Assembly: GCA_944325585.1 (NCBI GenBank)
Contig: CALVAS010000014.1
Span: 1 to 33,675 of the forward strand
Direction: 5' to 3'
Length of the DNA stretch: 33,675 nucleotides
From: Candidatus Gastranaerophilales bacterium
GTDB taxonomy: Bacteria > Cyanobacteriota > Vampirovibrionia > Gastranaerophilales > Gastranaerophilaceae
Position numbers and translations under genes: made by a program. The notes under the pieces are model-generated. The model ran no database searches. It was not told the origin of the DNA and worked only from the letters and a program-made list of their open reading frames with translations. Each line of letters starts with the position of its first letter. Within the stretch, counting starts at the first letter, position 1. Shown in pieces: positions 1 through 8,381 of the stretch.

Positions 1-1
1 T

Positions 2-658
2 TTAATAACGCTCGGCATAATCGGAATAGTTGCCGCAATGACCCTGCCGTCATTAATAGGAAATTACCAGAAGAAACAAACGGCCATGCAGCTTAAAAAA
101 GTTTACTCCCTTATGCAGCAGGCGCTTCAACGAGCTGAAGTTGATTATGAAGCATTTGAATACTGGGATTTTACACTTTCAGGTTCTGACTTTTCAGACA
201 GATATATCAAGCCCTATTATAAAATTATTACAGATTATGATAAAACCGATTTTCCTGATGAATATCATACTACCTGCAATCAAGGCGGAAACTGTGACGG
301 TTACGGCACCTTTTCAACTACCTCCAAAATAATCTTAACGGACGGTACGCTTCTTGCAATTAATCATTCATCAACCAGAGCGGAGCAGGCTACTCACTTT
401 ATGACGATTATAACAGATTTAAACGGGTTCAAAAAGCCTAATAAATACGGACGTGATATATTTATGTTTTCTATACAGCCGGAGCGCGGAGTAATGCCAT
501 ATGGTGTGGGCAATCTTGCAGGCGAGGAACAAACAGACAAATACGACAGATATTATCTGCTTAATGGGGGATTGCGAGGCTGCAATAAAGACGGTATTTT
601 CTGCGCGGCACTTATTATGATGGACGGCTGGGAAATCAAAGACGATTATCCTTGGTAA
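2..658 (+). CDS. type IV pilin-like (prepilin) protein, 5' end outside window
   Basis: The reading frame is open from the left edge, so the true start lies upstream; the internal ATG at 38 falls inside the conserved N-terminal helix and is not the start. The first visible residues (LITLGIIGIVAAMTLP) are the hydrophobic helix that follows the prepilin peptidase site in type IV pilins and pseudopilins. The C-terminal half has two cysteine pairs (TCNQGGNC and GCNKDGIFC) that could form disulfides, and the protein ends in WEIKDDYPW. The same ends occur in the pilin remnant at 22835-23196 and in the pilin at 31205-31903, so this is one of at least three related copies here. The likely role is a major or minor pilin, or a pseudopilin anchored in the inner membrane before assembly. 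No assembly genes (pilB, pilC, pilD) are in the window. Which pilus it serves is unknown. Confidence 0.85.
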   Translation, partial: LITLGIIGIVAAMTLPSLIGNYQKKQTAMQLKKVYSLMQQALQRAEVDYEAFEYWDFTLSGSDFSDRYIKPYYKIITDYDKTDFPDEYHTTCNQGGNCDGYGTFSTTSKIILTDGTLLAINHSSTRAEQATHFMTIITDLNGFKKPNKYGRDIFMFSIQPERGVMPYGVGNLAGEEQTDKYDRYYLLNGGLRGCNKDGIFCAALIMMDGWEIKDDYPW

Positions 659-729
659 ACTCCTCAGTACCGATTACAAAAAATATTGTTCATGATAGAC
701 TGATTTTGTAATTGAAAATGAGGTGTCGG

Positions 730-2040
730 ATGAAGATTGCATTGGTAAATCACGGATGTGCAAAAAATTTGGTAGACTCGGAACTTATGCTGGGGCTTCT
801 AACAGAGAAGGGGCATGAAATCACGCTTGATGAACAGGATGCTCAGATTGTAATCGTAAATACATGTTCATTCATACATGATGCGGAAAAAGAGTCAGTT
901 CAATCTATTCTGGAACTGATTAACGAAGGGAAAAAAGTCATTGTAACCGGCTGTCTTCCGCAAAAGCATAAAGCGGAATTAAAAAAAGCAATTCCTGAAA
1001 TCAGTGCAATGCTCGGTACTTCAGACTTTGGTGAAATTGTGGAAACGGTTGAAAAAATAGCAGGCGACAAAACAGATGAATATATTGAAAAAATTTCCGA
1101 AAAACCCGAGTATATTTATCCGGAAGAAATTGAACGCCAGCAAATTACCATGGGTGCAAGTTCATATATCAAAATCGCGGACGGATGTAATTACCACTGC
1201 GGTTATTGTATAATTCCGCAGCTTCGCGGAGCATATCACTCCCGCCCGATTGAAAATATTATTGAAGAAGCGAAAAATCTTGTCAAAAAGGGGGTTACTG
1301 AGATCGACCTTATTGCACAGGATACAACGAGTTACGGTATTGATATTTACGGCAAAACTTCTCTTGCAAAACTTCTTGAAGAATTGAATAAAATCGAAGG
1401 TTTGGGCTGGATTCGGATAATGTATGCATATCCTTCACAATTGAATGATGAACTTATCCATGCAATTGCAAAACTCGATAAAGTGGTTAAGTATATAGAT
1501 TTGCCGCTTCAGCATTCTGATCCGAAAATTCTGGAAGCAATGAGACGGCCTGTTTTTGATTATGAAGTTTTGATAAATAAACTCCGCGACAAGATTCCGG
1601 ATGTTGCAATCAGAACAGCGTTTATTGTCGGCTATCCCGGCGAGACGGAAGAACAGTTTGAAAACCTTTACAAATTTGTTGAAAAAATGCGGTTTGATAA
1701 AATGGGTGTTTTTGAATATTCAAGAGAAAAAAATACAACTTCGTACGATATGCAGGAACAGGTGCCCAAAAAGATTAAACATGAACGTTTCAAAAAACTC
1801 ATGGCGCTCCAGCAGAAAATATCTTATGAAATTAACCAGTCCAAAATCGGAAAAACAATTCCCTGTATTGTGGAAGGTTTTACGGATGACGGGGTTATTA
1901 TCATGCGCTCATACGCTGATGCTCCGGAAATTGACGGACTCGTTTACGCTAACAGTGAATCACCTGTTGTGCCGGGTGATATAGAACAGGTTTTGATTGA
2001 ACGGGCTGATGAATATGATTTGTTCGGCAAAATCATTTAA
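730..2040 (+). CDS. rimO: ribosomal protein S12 methylthiotransferase RimO
   Basis: RimO is a radical SAM enzyme that methylthiolates the conserved aspartate of ribosomal protein S12. The N-terminal UPF0004 domain carries the three cysteines of the second Fe-S cluster (GCAKNLVDSE, NTCSFI and TGCLPQ contexts). The radical SAM motif CNYHCGYC is at residues 153-160 and a C-terminal TRAM-like domain follows. I chose the ATG at 730 rather than upstream TTG 712 or ATG 718. It gives the family's usual MKIALVNHGCAKN opening and a 436-aa protein, close to the roughly 440 aa expected, and GAGGTG lies just upstream at 720-725. The related MiaB is less likely because the opening and the NHGCAKNLVDSE block are RimO-like. 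The gene stands alone between a pilin and a flippase. Confidence 0.95.
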   Translation: MKIALVNHGCAKNLVDSELMLGLLTEKGHEITLDEQDAQIVIVNTCSFIHDAEKESVQSILELINEGKKVIVTGCLPQKHKAELKKAIPEISAMLGTSDFGEIVETVEKIAGDKTDEYIEKISEKPEYIYPEEIERQQITMGASSYIKIADGCNYHCGYCIIPQLRGAYHSRPIENIIEEAKNLVKKGVTEIDLIAQDTTSYGIDIYGKTSLAKLLEELNKIEGLGWIRIMYAYPSQLNDELIHAIAKLDKVVKYIDLPLQHSDPKILEAMRRPVFDYEVLINKLRDKIPDVAIRTAFIVGYPGETEEQFENLYKFVEKMRFDKMGVFEYSREKNTTSYDMQEQVPKKIKHERFKKLMALQQKISYEINQSKIGKTIPCIVEGFTDDGVIIMRSYADAPEIDGLVYANSESPVVPGDIEQVLIERADEYDLFGKII

Positions 2041-2155
2041 AACTGTTCGGGTAATGGCTGTGCTTGCGTGTTTTAAAAACACATAAAAAATATATGGATT
2101 TATTCTGTGTTTTATTGTAGAATTAGTTAGAGTTATAGTTTATATGGGATTATGA

Positions 2156-3607
2156 ATGAAGTTTGCGGAAGATCAACCTGTCAATAACGAAGAGTTGAAT
2201 GCGATTTTTAAAGATATTGTGAAGTATTCGCCGTCAAAGCTCTGCGGAATGCTTGGAAATGCTCTGATTGTTCCTGTTTATACAAATATTCTTCTGCCGG
2301 AAGAATACGGACTGTATTCGCTTTCAATCGCATTTCTTTCATTTCTGTGCATAATCTTTTCTGACTGGGTCGGACTTTCAGGCTTAAGATTTTTCCGTTC
2401 GTTCCAGCTTGCGGATGAATTGCCCAAATACCTGTCAATGCTTGTGACGATTCTCGTCTTTAATATTTGTACGATGTTCGTCTTTGCTTTTGTATTCCGC
2501 CACAATTTTTATGACTTTTTTAATATTCAGCCAAAATACTTTTTCTGTATTTTGTTCTTGATAATTCCTGTTGCGATAAGAGCATTGCTGTTCCAGCTTT
2601 TGCGTGCACAGTTAAAATCGGTTTCATTTACGTTTTCTACAATAATAAATCAGATTTTAACAATGGCATTATCTGTTTTTATTGTAAAGTTTTTCCATCT
2701 GGGAGCTTTATCACTTCTTCTCGGTATGGGAATTTCAATTTCTCTTATTGATATTCTTCTTATATATCAGAGCGGAATTTTGAAATACTTCAGAAAACCA
2801 AATCTTCAGGGCAAAGTTTTGATACCCATGTTTCAGTACGGAATTCCGATTGCGGCAACTTCATTGAGCGCATGGGTAATCAATCAAAGCAACAAATTTA
2901 TTATGAACAGTATAAGCGGATTTAAAGAAGTAGGTCTTGTCGGTGTTGCTTACGGTTTGACGCTGCCTCTGTTTATGACGATTTTTTCAATAATTACGGT
3001 TGCTGCGGTTCCCCGAATCTTCAATATGTTCGAGGAAAAACAGGATGTACGTCCGATTATAACAAGATTTACAGGATATTTTCTTGTAGTCGCAGTTCCT
3101 GTTATTACAATTGTTTCAGTTTACGCGCCGGATTTTGTAAATCTCTTTGCAAACACAAAATTCTCGGAAGCCTACAGACTTGTTCCTTATTTCGCATTCG
3201 GATGTCTGTTTATGGCGCTTTCAGACTATACAACTCTTCAGTATCACCTTGCCAACAAAACTTATATTGATTTTATTTTGAAACTGATTTCAGGTATTGT
3301 CGGAATTGCAGCCAATATTGTTTTGATACCGAAAATGGGACTTGAAGGCGCAGGTATTGCAACATTAAGTGCAAATTTTGTATATTTCTTTTTGAGTGCG
3401 GTTATAAGAATTCCGAATCTGGCATGTTATGTGCCTAACAGAACTTTATTAAGAATGTTTTTGGCATTTATTCCGTCTTTATTAATTTATTTGGGATTGA
3501 AAAATACGCTGTATATTCCGGGAATCTTGCAGATGTGTATTATTCTTGCCGTATTTTATTTGGTGTACTGGTGTGTTGCAAAAACTATTCTTAAACGTCC
3601 TGTATAA
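2156..3607 (+). CDS. polysaccharide flippase (Wzx/MATE-like) membrane protein
   Basis: This is a 483-aa integral membrane protein with about 12-14 hydrophobic segments. It has the architecture of the MOP superfamily that flips lipid-linked oligosaccharides across the inner membrane. Supporting features are the early NALIVPVYTNILLPEEYGLYS segment, typical of polysaccharide biosynthesis proteins (a loop with EYG/YS after the first helix), and a C-terminal segment with GLEGAGIATL, also common in the family. It probably exports O-antigen, capsule or exopolysaccharide units, but no glycosyltransferase is adjacent, so the substrate is unknown. The upstream 115 bp are AT-rich and I could not settle on a promoter. 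No clear ribosome-binding site precedes the ATG, which makes the exact start somewhat uncertain. Confidence 0.8.
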   Translation: MKFAEDQPVNNEELNAIFKDIVKYSPSKLCGMLGNALIVPVYTNILLPEEYGLYSLSIAFLSFLCIIFSDWVGLSGLRFFRSFQLADELPKYLSMLVTILVFNICTMFVFAFVFRHNFYDFFNIQPKYFFCILFLIIPVAIRALLFQLLRAQLKSVSFTFSTIINQILTMALSVFIVKFFHLGALSLLLGMGISISLIDILLIYQSGILKYFRKPNLQGKVLIPMFQYGIPIAATSLSAWVINQSNKFIMNSISGFKEVGLVGVAYGLTLPLFMTIFSIITVAAVPRIFNMFEEKQDVRPIITRFTGYFLVVAVPVITIVSVYAPDFVNLFANTKFSEAYRLVPYFAFGCLFMALSDYTTLQYHLANKTYIDFILKLISGIVGIAANIVLIPKMGLEGAGIATLSANFVYFFLSAVIRIPNLACYVPNRTLLRMFLAFIPSLLIYLGLKNTLYIPGILQMCIILAVFYLVYWCVAKTILKRPV

Positions 3608-3813
3608 TTTGCTTAATAAAAAGTTACAAAATAGCAATAAAATTTTTTCAGAATATTTTATTTATTTATATAAATAAATGTTTTTAACCTGATTTATCGT
3701 AATAAACGGTAACAATTAATAGAAAAATAAAAATCAGCCCGTTAAAATAGTACAACACAAAAGGTTAATCGGATTTATATAAGAATTAGGGAAAAATTGA
3801 AAGGAATTTAGCC

Positions 3814-5214
3814 ATGACTCAAAAAAACGCTGGAAATATTAAGTATTTACTTTCTGCGCTCACATTGTGTCTAGTTGCTCAACAATCAATAACATCACAA
3901 GCGTCAGCCAGTATGATTACGGGTGTTAAACCTGAGGATATCGGAGGCGGTCATAACAGATACGATATTACGCCGGAAGGTTTGATGGGCGATAAAAATA
4001 TCGGTTTCAAAACATACGGGCACTTTACGCTTGATGAAGGCGATATTGCGAACCTGATTTTTAATTATTACGGAAAAGATGTTTCCAAATTCGTTAACCT
4101 TGTAGATAACAGAATTGATATAAACGGTATTGTAAACGCTGTCAACGCAAACGGACAGTTCAATAACGGTCAGGTATTTTTTGTATCACCTAAAGGTATG
4201 GTTGTCGGGGGCTCCGGTGTTTTAAATGTAGGCTCTCTGACTGTTTTGACTCCTGATCAAAAGAAATATGAAGACTTCGTTAAAGATCCGAGTATAAGAA
4301 CAGATTTAACGGATTTATACTCAGAAGGTACCGGAAATGTTACGATTAACGGAAAGGTTATTGCAAGAGGCGATGTTGATATCAGAGCGGCTTCCGTAAA
4401 CGTTAACAACTCTATTATGGCAGGTGTCGGAAACAACAATGAAGTATTTACAACTAACACTGCCGCAAATAATTTATTCAATCAGCTTGTTAATACTGAC
4501 AACTTAAAAGCAGGAAATGCTTTTGCAAGTGAAAACGGCAATATCAAAATTACTGCATACTCAGGCGACGGCGGTGTAAAACTTGCCGAAGGCTCTACGC
4601 TTAAAAACTTCGGAAAAGGCGATGTTGATATTTTGAGTAAAGGTTCAGAAGGTATTGTTGCAAACGGCGATATCAGAAATCCGCATGGAAATGTTAATTT
4701 AACAACAACAAACGGCTCTATTGAAGTCGGCGGAAATGTAATTAACAGAAACGGAAATATAACAGCAGACAGTGCAAACGGTATTTATCTTGCACAAAAT
4801 GCCAAATTTAATAACCAGAACGGCAATATAACTCTTAAAAACAAGGGAACCAAAGGCGTTGATATCAAAGGTTCAATTGAAAACCGCGACGGCAATTTGA
4901 CAATTGACAACTCTGCAACGGGCGGAATTGTTATTGACGGGGCACCGGTAAATAATATTAACGGCAATACGTCAATTACAAATACCGGCGAAGACGGTAC
5001 AACAATAAACGGAACAATTACCAATACAAACGGTAATTCAACTTATACAAATACATCAGGCTCGTTGATTGTAAACGGTGTTATTAACAACGAAGAAGGT
5101 AATTTGAAGTTTGATAATTCCGGTTCCGGTATTCAGGTAAATTATGACGCCGATATCACAAATACCAACGGCAATCTTGAAATGTACCACAGGCGCCGAC
5201 GGAATTTTGGTTGA
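3814..5214 (+). CDS. filamentous haemagglutinin-type adhesin, N-terminal part (frameshifted)
   Basis: The first 34 residues form a signal peptide ending in an Ala-x-Ala site (SQASAS). Next comes a TPS/haemagglutinin-activity domain of the kind used for two-partner secretion: residues near 60-155 include the FFVSPKGMVVGGSG and LNVGSLTVLTP blocks, which correspond to the NPNGI region of the family. From about residue 165 the protein becomes a repeat array of roughly 20-30 residues built around NxNGN and NTGxxG, as expected for a right-handed parallel beta-helix. The reading frame ends early at a TGA (5212-5214) after a shift near 5187. The same beta-helix resumes in the next frame, so this is the front part of one gene of about 1,500 codons. 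The ribosome-binding site AAAGGAA lies upstream of the ATG. No TpsB transporter gene is in the window. Confidence 0.85.
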   Translation: MTQKNAGNIKYLLSALTLCLVAQQSITSQASASMITGVKPEDIGGGHNRYDITPEGLMGDKNIGFKTYGHFTLDEGDIANLIFNYYGKDVSKFVNLVDNRIDINGIVNAVNANGQFNNGQVFFVSPKGMVVGGSGVLNVGSLTVLTPDQKKYEDFVKDPSIRTDLTDLYSEGTGNVTINGKVIARGDVDIRAASVNVNNSIMAGVGNNNEVFTTNTAANNLFNQLVNTDNLKAGNAFASENGNIKITAYSGDGGVKLAEGSTLKNFGKGDVDILSKGSEGIVANGDIRNPHGNVNLTTTNGSIEVGGNVINRNGNITADSANGIYLAQNAKFNNQNGNITLKNKGTKGVDIKGSIENRDGNLTIDNSATGGIVIDGAPVNNINGNTSITNTGEDGTTINGTITNTNGNSTYTNTSGSLIVNGVINNEEGNLKFDNSGSGIQVNYDADITNTNGNLEMYHRRRRNFG

Positions 5215-8200
5215 AGAAAATTCAACAATTACAAACAACAACGGCGATATGTACGTTTCAAATACCGGTGAAGGCGGTATGACCGTTAACGGTGTTGTAA
5301 CCAACACAAACGGCAATGCCCAATTTATCAATGAAGCCGGCTCGTTGAACGTTAACGGAACAATTAAAAACAATGATAAATTACTTGCGCTGAAAAATTC
5401 AGGAACAGGTTTAAACATTAATGACGATGCTTTAATTGACAGCGAAGGCCAGCTTGTTATTGATAACAGCGGCGCTGACGGAATGAATATTTCAGGAACA
5501 GTGCAAAGTTTGGGCGATGCGGATATTACCAACTCAAACGGCGATTTGAATGTTCACAACGGCGCTCTTATTAGCCACAAATCCGTTAATAATAATCATA
5601 TAAATATTACAAATTCAGGAAATAAATTGTATATTGACGGGGATGTGATTTCCGAAAACGGAAATATGAATATTGCAAATACCGGTGCCGGCGGACTTCA
5701 CATAGATAAAAACGGTGAAATTACAAACAACGTAGTCGATGAAGACGATAATATCCCTGTTTTTGAAAAACATAATCCGCAAATCAATATTTCAAACGAC
5801 AGCCTTGCTTCAATGGATATTGACGGAACCGTTAATGCAAACGGAAGCAGCTACAAAATTACAAATGCCGGCGGCGGCGCTTTAAACATAAATAAAACCG
5901 GCGTAATTAACGGAAATATTACAAAAGAATCCTATATAACAAACAAAGGCGACGGCGGTTTGAATATTGCAGGAACCGTCAATACAAACAACGGTTCAAA
6001 AGAAGGCAGCGTTCTTGATGCAGGATTAACAATTCAAAATGATAATGCAAAATCAGGTATCCATATAACTGAAACCGGTAATATAAATTCCGAAAATTCT
6101 AATCATACATATATTTCAAATAATGGTGAAAAAGGAATTATTATCGACGGTAAAGTTAATCAAAACTTTGTAACAAACAATGCAAATTCTTTGAAGATTA
6201 CCAACTCAGGACGCGACGGCATCAATATAACTTCATCAGGCCGCATAAATAATACTTCAAGCACATATATCGAAAACAGCGGTAAAGAAGGTATTAAAGT
6301 TGCAGGTCTTATAAATACAAACGGTTTGACAGTTCAAAACGTTGATTCTGATGTTGTAATCGGAGATGAAACAAGAAACGACAATTATATAACTTCAAGT
6401 GATGATGTTAATATCAATATCGAAAACGGAAGCCTTTTAAATTCGGGAGTTGACAAAACTCTTATTAAAACAACAAATGGCGGAAATTTAAAAGTTGATG
6501 TTGTTGACGGTTCAATCGGACTTGATGACGGTAATAAAGGTATGTTTATCGGCGTAGGTCCAAAATCCAGAGACTTTACAAGATCAATAAATGTAAATGT
6601 CGATGGTGCAATTACGGCAACAACCGAGCAAAATCAATCTAAAGAAGATTTGAATATTAACATAGCAGGCAAAAATTCCGATCTGAAAATTGACCATATT
6701 AAAGCGGACGGAAAAGTTATTTTAACAACCGCAGATTTTGATGAAAGCAAAAAAGGCTATTCAATTATTAATGCCTCAACAGATCCTACAAAAGCAAACG
6801 TTGAAGGTAAAGGTATAGCATTGATTGCAAGCGGAAAAATCGGAGACAGCGAAAATAAACTTACCTTCAATCAGACAGAAGGACAGTTTAATAATGCGGG
6901 ATATGACTTGGACAAACTCGAATACACTCCGAATGCAAAATATGGAATGGATGTTCTGGCAATTGATGATATCAACATAAAAGGTCTGGATGACAAATAT
7001 GATACAAATGTCGGAACAATGATTTCAAGAGAAGGTTCAATCAACGCTGAATTTTCAGGAAACACTTATATCAGAGAAGTGACTGCAGACAAAGAGCTTA
7101 ACCTTGTAACCCGCGGTGCTGAATTCGTAATTGACAATTTGGGAACAGTTCCGTTTACTCCGGAAGATTATTTCGGACCGAACGGAGATATTGCACCGGA
7201 TACGGTTACTGTAAAAGCTCTTGATATCAACCCGAATACAAGAGTTGATGATGCGGGGCTTGTTGACGGAATTCACAGCCACTGGGCAGATTCCCATATC
7301 ATTGTTAAAAACGGACGTGTTGATGATAATGCCAAAATCGTATTCACCGGTGATAATGTTTATGCCGGCGGATACCGTTTCTATATGGGCAGAGAAAGAA
7401 ACGAAGACGGTAAAACATACTGGGTATATGATGACAGAACCGCAATGACCGATATGAGCGGCAATGATCCGACAATCAGAGTTAATGCAGTTCGTGAAGA
7501 TGACGTAACATCAATTGGACGTAAAGAAGAAGAACGTAACTATTATACAGGCGGAAGCGTTCAAGAAGATGAACCCTGGTACGGCGATGATGACGACGAT
7601 GATGATCACTTAATTGTTCCTGAACCTGGTGATGATGACGATGATGATGATGATGATGGTCCTGTCGATCCTGGTGATGACGACGACGATGACGGCCCAG
7701 TTGATCCCGGCGATGACGACGACGATGACGGTCCGGTCGATCCTGGTGATGACGACGACGATGACGGTCCGGTTGATCCTGGCGATGACGACGACGATGG
7801 TCCGGTTGATCCTGGTGATGATGACGATGACGGTCCGGATGTACCTCCGGGAGATGACGATGATGATGACGGGCCGGATGTTCCGCCGGGTGATGACGAT
7901 GACCATGGTGTGACTATGGATGATGCAAAACGTACCTGGAAAAAGGTAATTGCGGATGACATCAATGTTGTTGACAAACGTCAATATATGAGATTTTATG
8001 TTGACGGCAATATTCCGGTAAAACTTGAGGCAACCGACAAAATTTCATCAATTGTTGATATCTCAAGAGGCGGTATTGCAGTTACCCACAATAACAGTCT
8101 GAAAGTTGGAGACGTTGTTCCGGTACATATTTCATATGGTGATATTGATATCAATGCCGATGTGAAAATTGTAACAGCATCAGATGTTCGAGCAGGTGCA

Positions 8201-8308
8201 GAATTTGTCAACCTTGACAGTGCAACGGCAAACAGAATACTTTATGTCAACCTGCTTCTTGAAGAACAGCAAATGCTTTCTGCAAGCGGAACAGGCAGTC
8301 AAATATAA
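5144..8308 (+). CDS. filamentous adhesin, C-terminal part: beta-helix, Asp-rich linker, PilZ domain
   Basis: This is the continuation of the adhesin that starts at 3814. The homologous reading resumes at about 5186, and the ATG at 5144 is only the first Met in this frame. Residues to about 620 continue the NTNGN/NTGxGG beta-helix repeats. A mixed region follows, with DDKYDTNVGTMIS and YRFYMGRERNEDGKTYW. After that comes an aspartate-rich linker of D4-D9 runs separated by GPVDPG or GPDVPPG. The last roughly 110 residues form a PilZ-like domain with both c-di-GMP-binding signatures: RxxxR (RQYMR) and DxSxxG (DISRGG). The domain order is therefore secreted adhesin, linker, then a normally cytoplasmic nucleotide-binding domain, which is unusual. 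If the frameshift is real the intact protein is not made, unless by slippage or reversion; if it is an error, the gene encodes about 1,498 aa. Confidence 0.8.
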   Translation: MTPISQIPTAILKCTTGADGILVEENSTITNNNGDMYVSNTGEGGMTVNGVVTNTNGNAQFINEAGSLNVNGTIKNNDKLLALKNSGTGLNINDDALIDSEGQLVIDNSGADGMNISGTVQSLGDADITNSNGDLNVHNGALISHKSVNNNHINITNSGNKLYIDGDVISENGNMNIANTGAGGLHIDKNGEITNNVVDEDDNIPVFEKHNPQINISNDSLASMDIDGTVNANGSSYKITNAGGGALNINKTGVINGNITKESYITNKGDGGLNIAGTVNTNNGSKEGSVLDAGLTIQNDNAKSGIHITETGNINSENSNHTYISNNGEKGIIIDGKVNQNFVTNNANSLKITNSGRDGINITSSGRINNTSSTYIENSGKEGIKVAGLINTNGLTVQNVDSDVVIGDETRNDNYITSSDDVNINIENGSLLNSGVDKTLIKTTNGGNLKVDVVDGSIGLDDGNKGMFIGVGPKSRDFTRSINVNVDGAITATTEQNQSKEDLNINIAGKNSDLKIDHIKADGKVILTTADFDESKKGYSIINASTDPTKANVEGKGIALIASGKIGDSENKLTFNQTEGQFNNAGYDLDKLEYTPNAKYGMDVLAIDDINIKGLDDKYDTNVGTMISREGSINAEFSGNTYIREVTADKELNLVTRGAEFVIDNLGTVPFTPEDYFGPNGDIAPDTVTVKALDINPNTRVDDAGLVDGIHSHWADSHIIVKNGRVDDNAKIVFTGDNVYAGGYRFYMGRERNEDGKTYWVYDDRTAMTDMSGNDPTIRVNAVREDDVTSIGRKEEERNYYTGGSVQEDEPWYGDDDDDDDHLIVPEPGDDDDDDDDDGPVDPGDDDDDDGPVDPGDDDDDDGPVDPGDDDDDDGPVDPGDDDDDGPVDPGDDDDDGPDVPPGDDDDDDGPDVPPGDDDDHGVTMDDAKRTWKKVIADDINVVDKRQYMRFYVDGNIPVKLEATDKISSIVDISRGGIAVTHNNSLKVGDVVPVHISYGDIDINADVKIVTASDVRAGAEFVNLDSATANRILYVNLLLEEQQMLSASGTGSQI
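7585..7902 (+). repeat. Asp-rich in-frame tandem repeat (12-aa / 36-bp units)
   Basis: The adhesin linker is built of units of about 36 bp encoding four to nine aspartates followed by GPVDPG, changing to GPDVPPG in the last two units. About eight units can be counted, with small differences in the Asp count. The GAT/GAC triplet runs are microsatellite-like, so unit number and Asp-run length could change by slippage while keeping frame. Chemically the segment is strongly acidic and could bind Ca2+ or act as an extended spacer; this is inference. Reading frames on the other strand (Ser/Pro/Gly-rich) are shadows of this repeat. Confidence 0.9.
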
Positions 8309-8328
8309 TGTGAAGTATATTATATAAG

Positions 8329-8355
8329 AAAAGACCAATCTAAGATTGGTCTTTT
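8329..8355. terminator. bidirectional rho-independent terminator
   Basis: A perfect 12-bp stem (AAAAGACCAATC / GATTGGTCTTTT) closes a 3-nt loop TAA. The A-run on one side and the T-run on the other allow it to work in both directions. It sits between the end of the adhesin and the end of the converging 662-aa gene, exactly where a shared terminator is expected. Confidence 0.85.
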
Positions 8356-8381
8356 GCTTTTTATTGACATGTCAAAAGTTT

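Noticed and set aside
38..658. A complete gene starting at ATG 38
   Set aside because: The frame is open to the left edge and the residues before the ATG are the conserved pilin helix, so the start is outside the window.
2068..2082. Terminator after rimO (GTGTTT / AAACAC)
   Set aside because: The stem is short and AT-rich and lacks a T-tract; it could arise by chance in this base composition.
5179..5194. Programmed ribosomal frameshift in the adhesin
   Set aside because: No slippery heptamer, downstream pseudoknot or internal ribosome-binding site pattern is visible; mutation or sequencing error is simpler.
7585..7902. CRISPR array
   Set aside because: The repeats are contiguous, coding and without unique spacers; no cas genes are present.
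7606..7984. Ser/Pro/Gly-rich and Ile/Val-rich reading frames on the minus strand and a Met/Thr-rich frame on the plus strand
   Set aside because: They are shadows of the GAT/GAC-rich repeat of the adhesin and have no ribosome-binding sites of their own.
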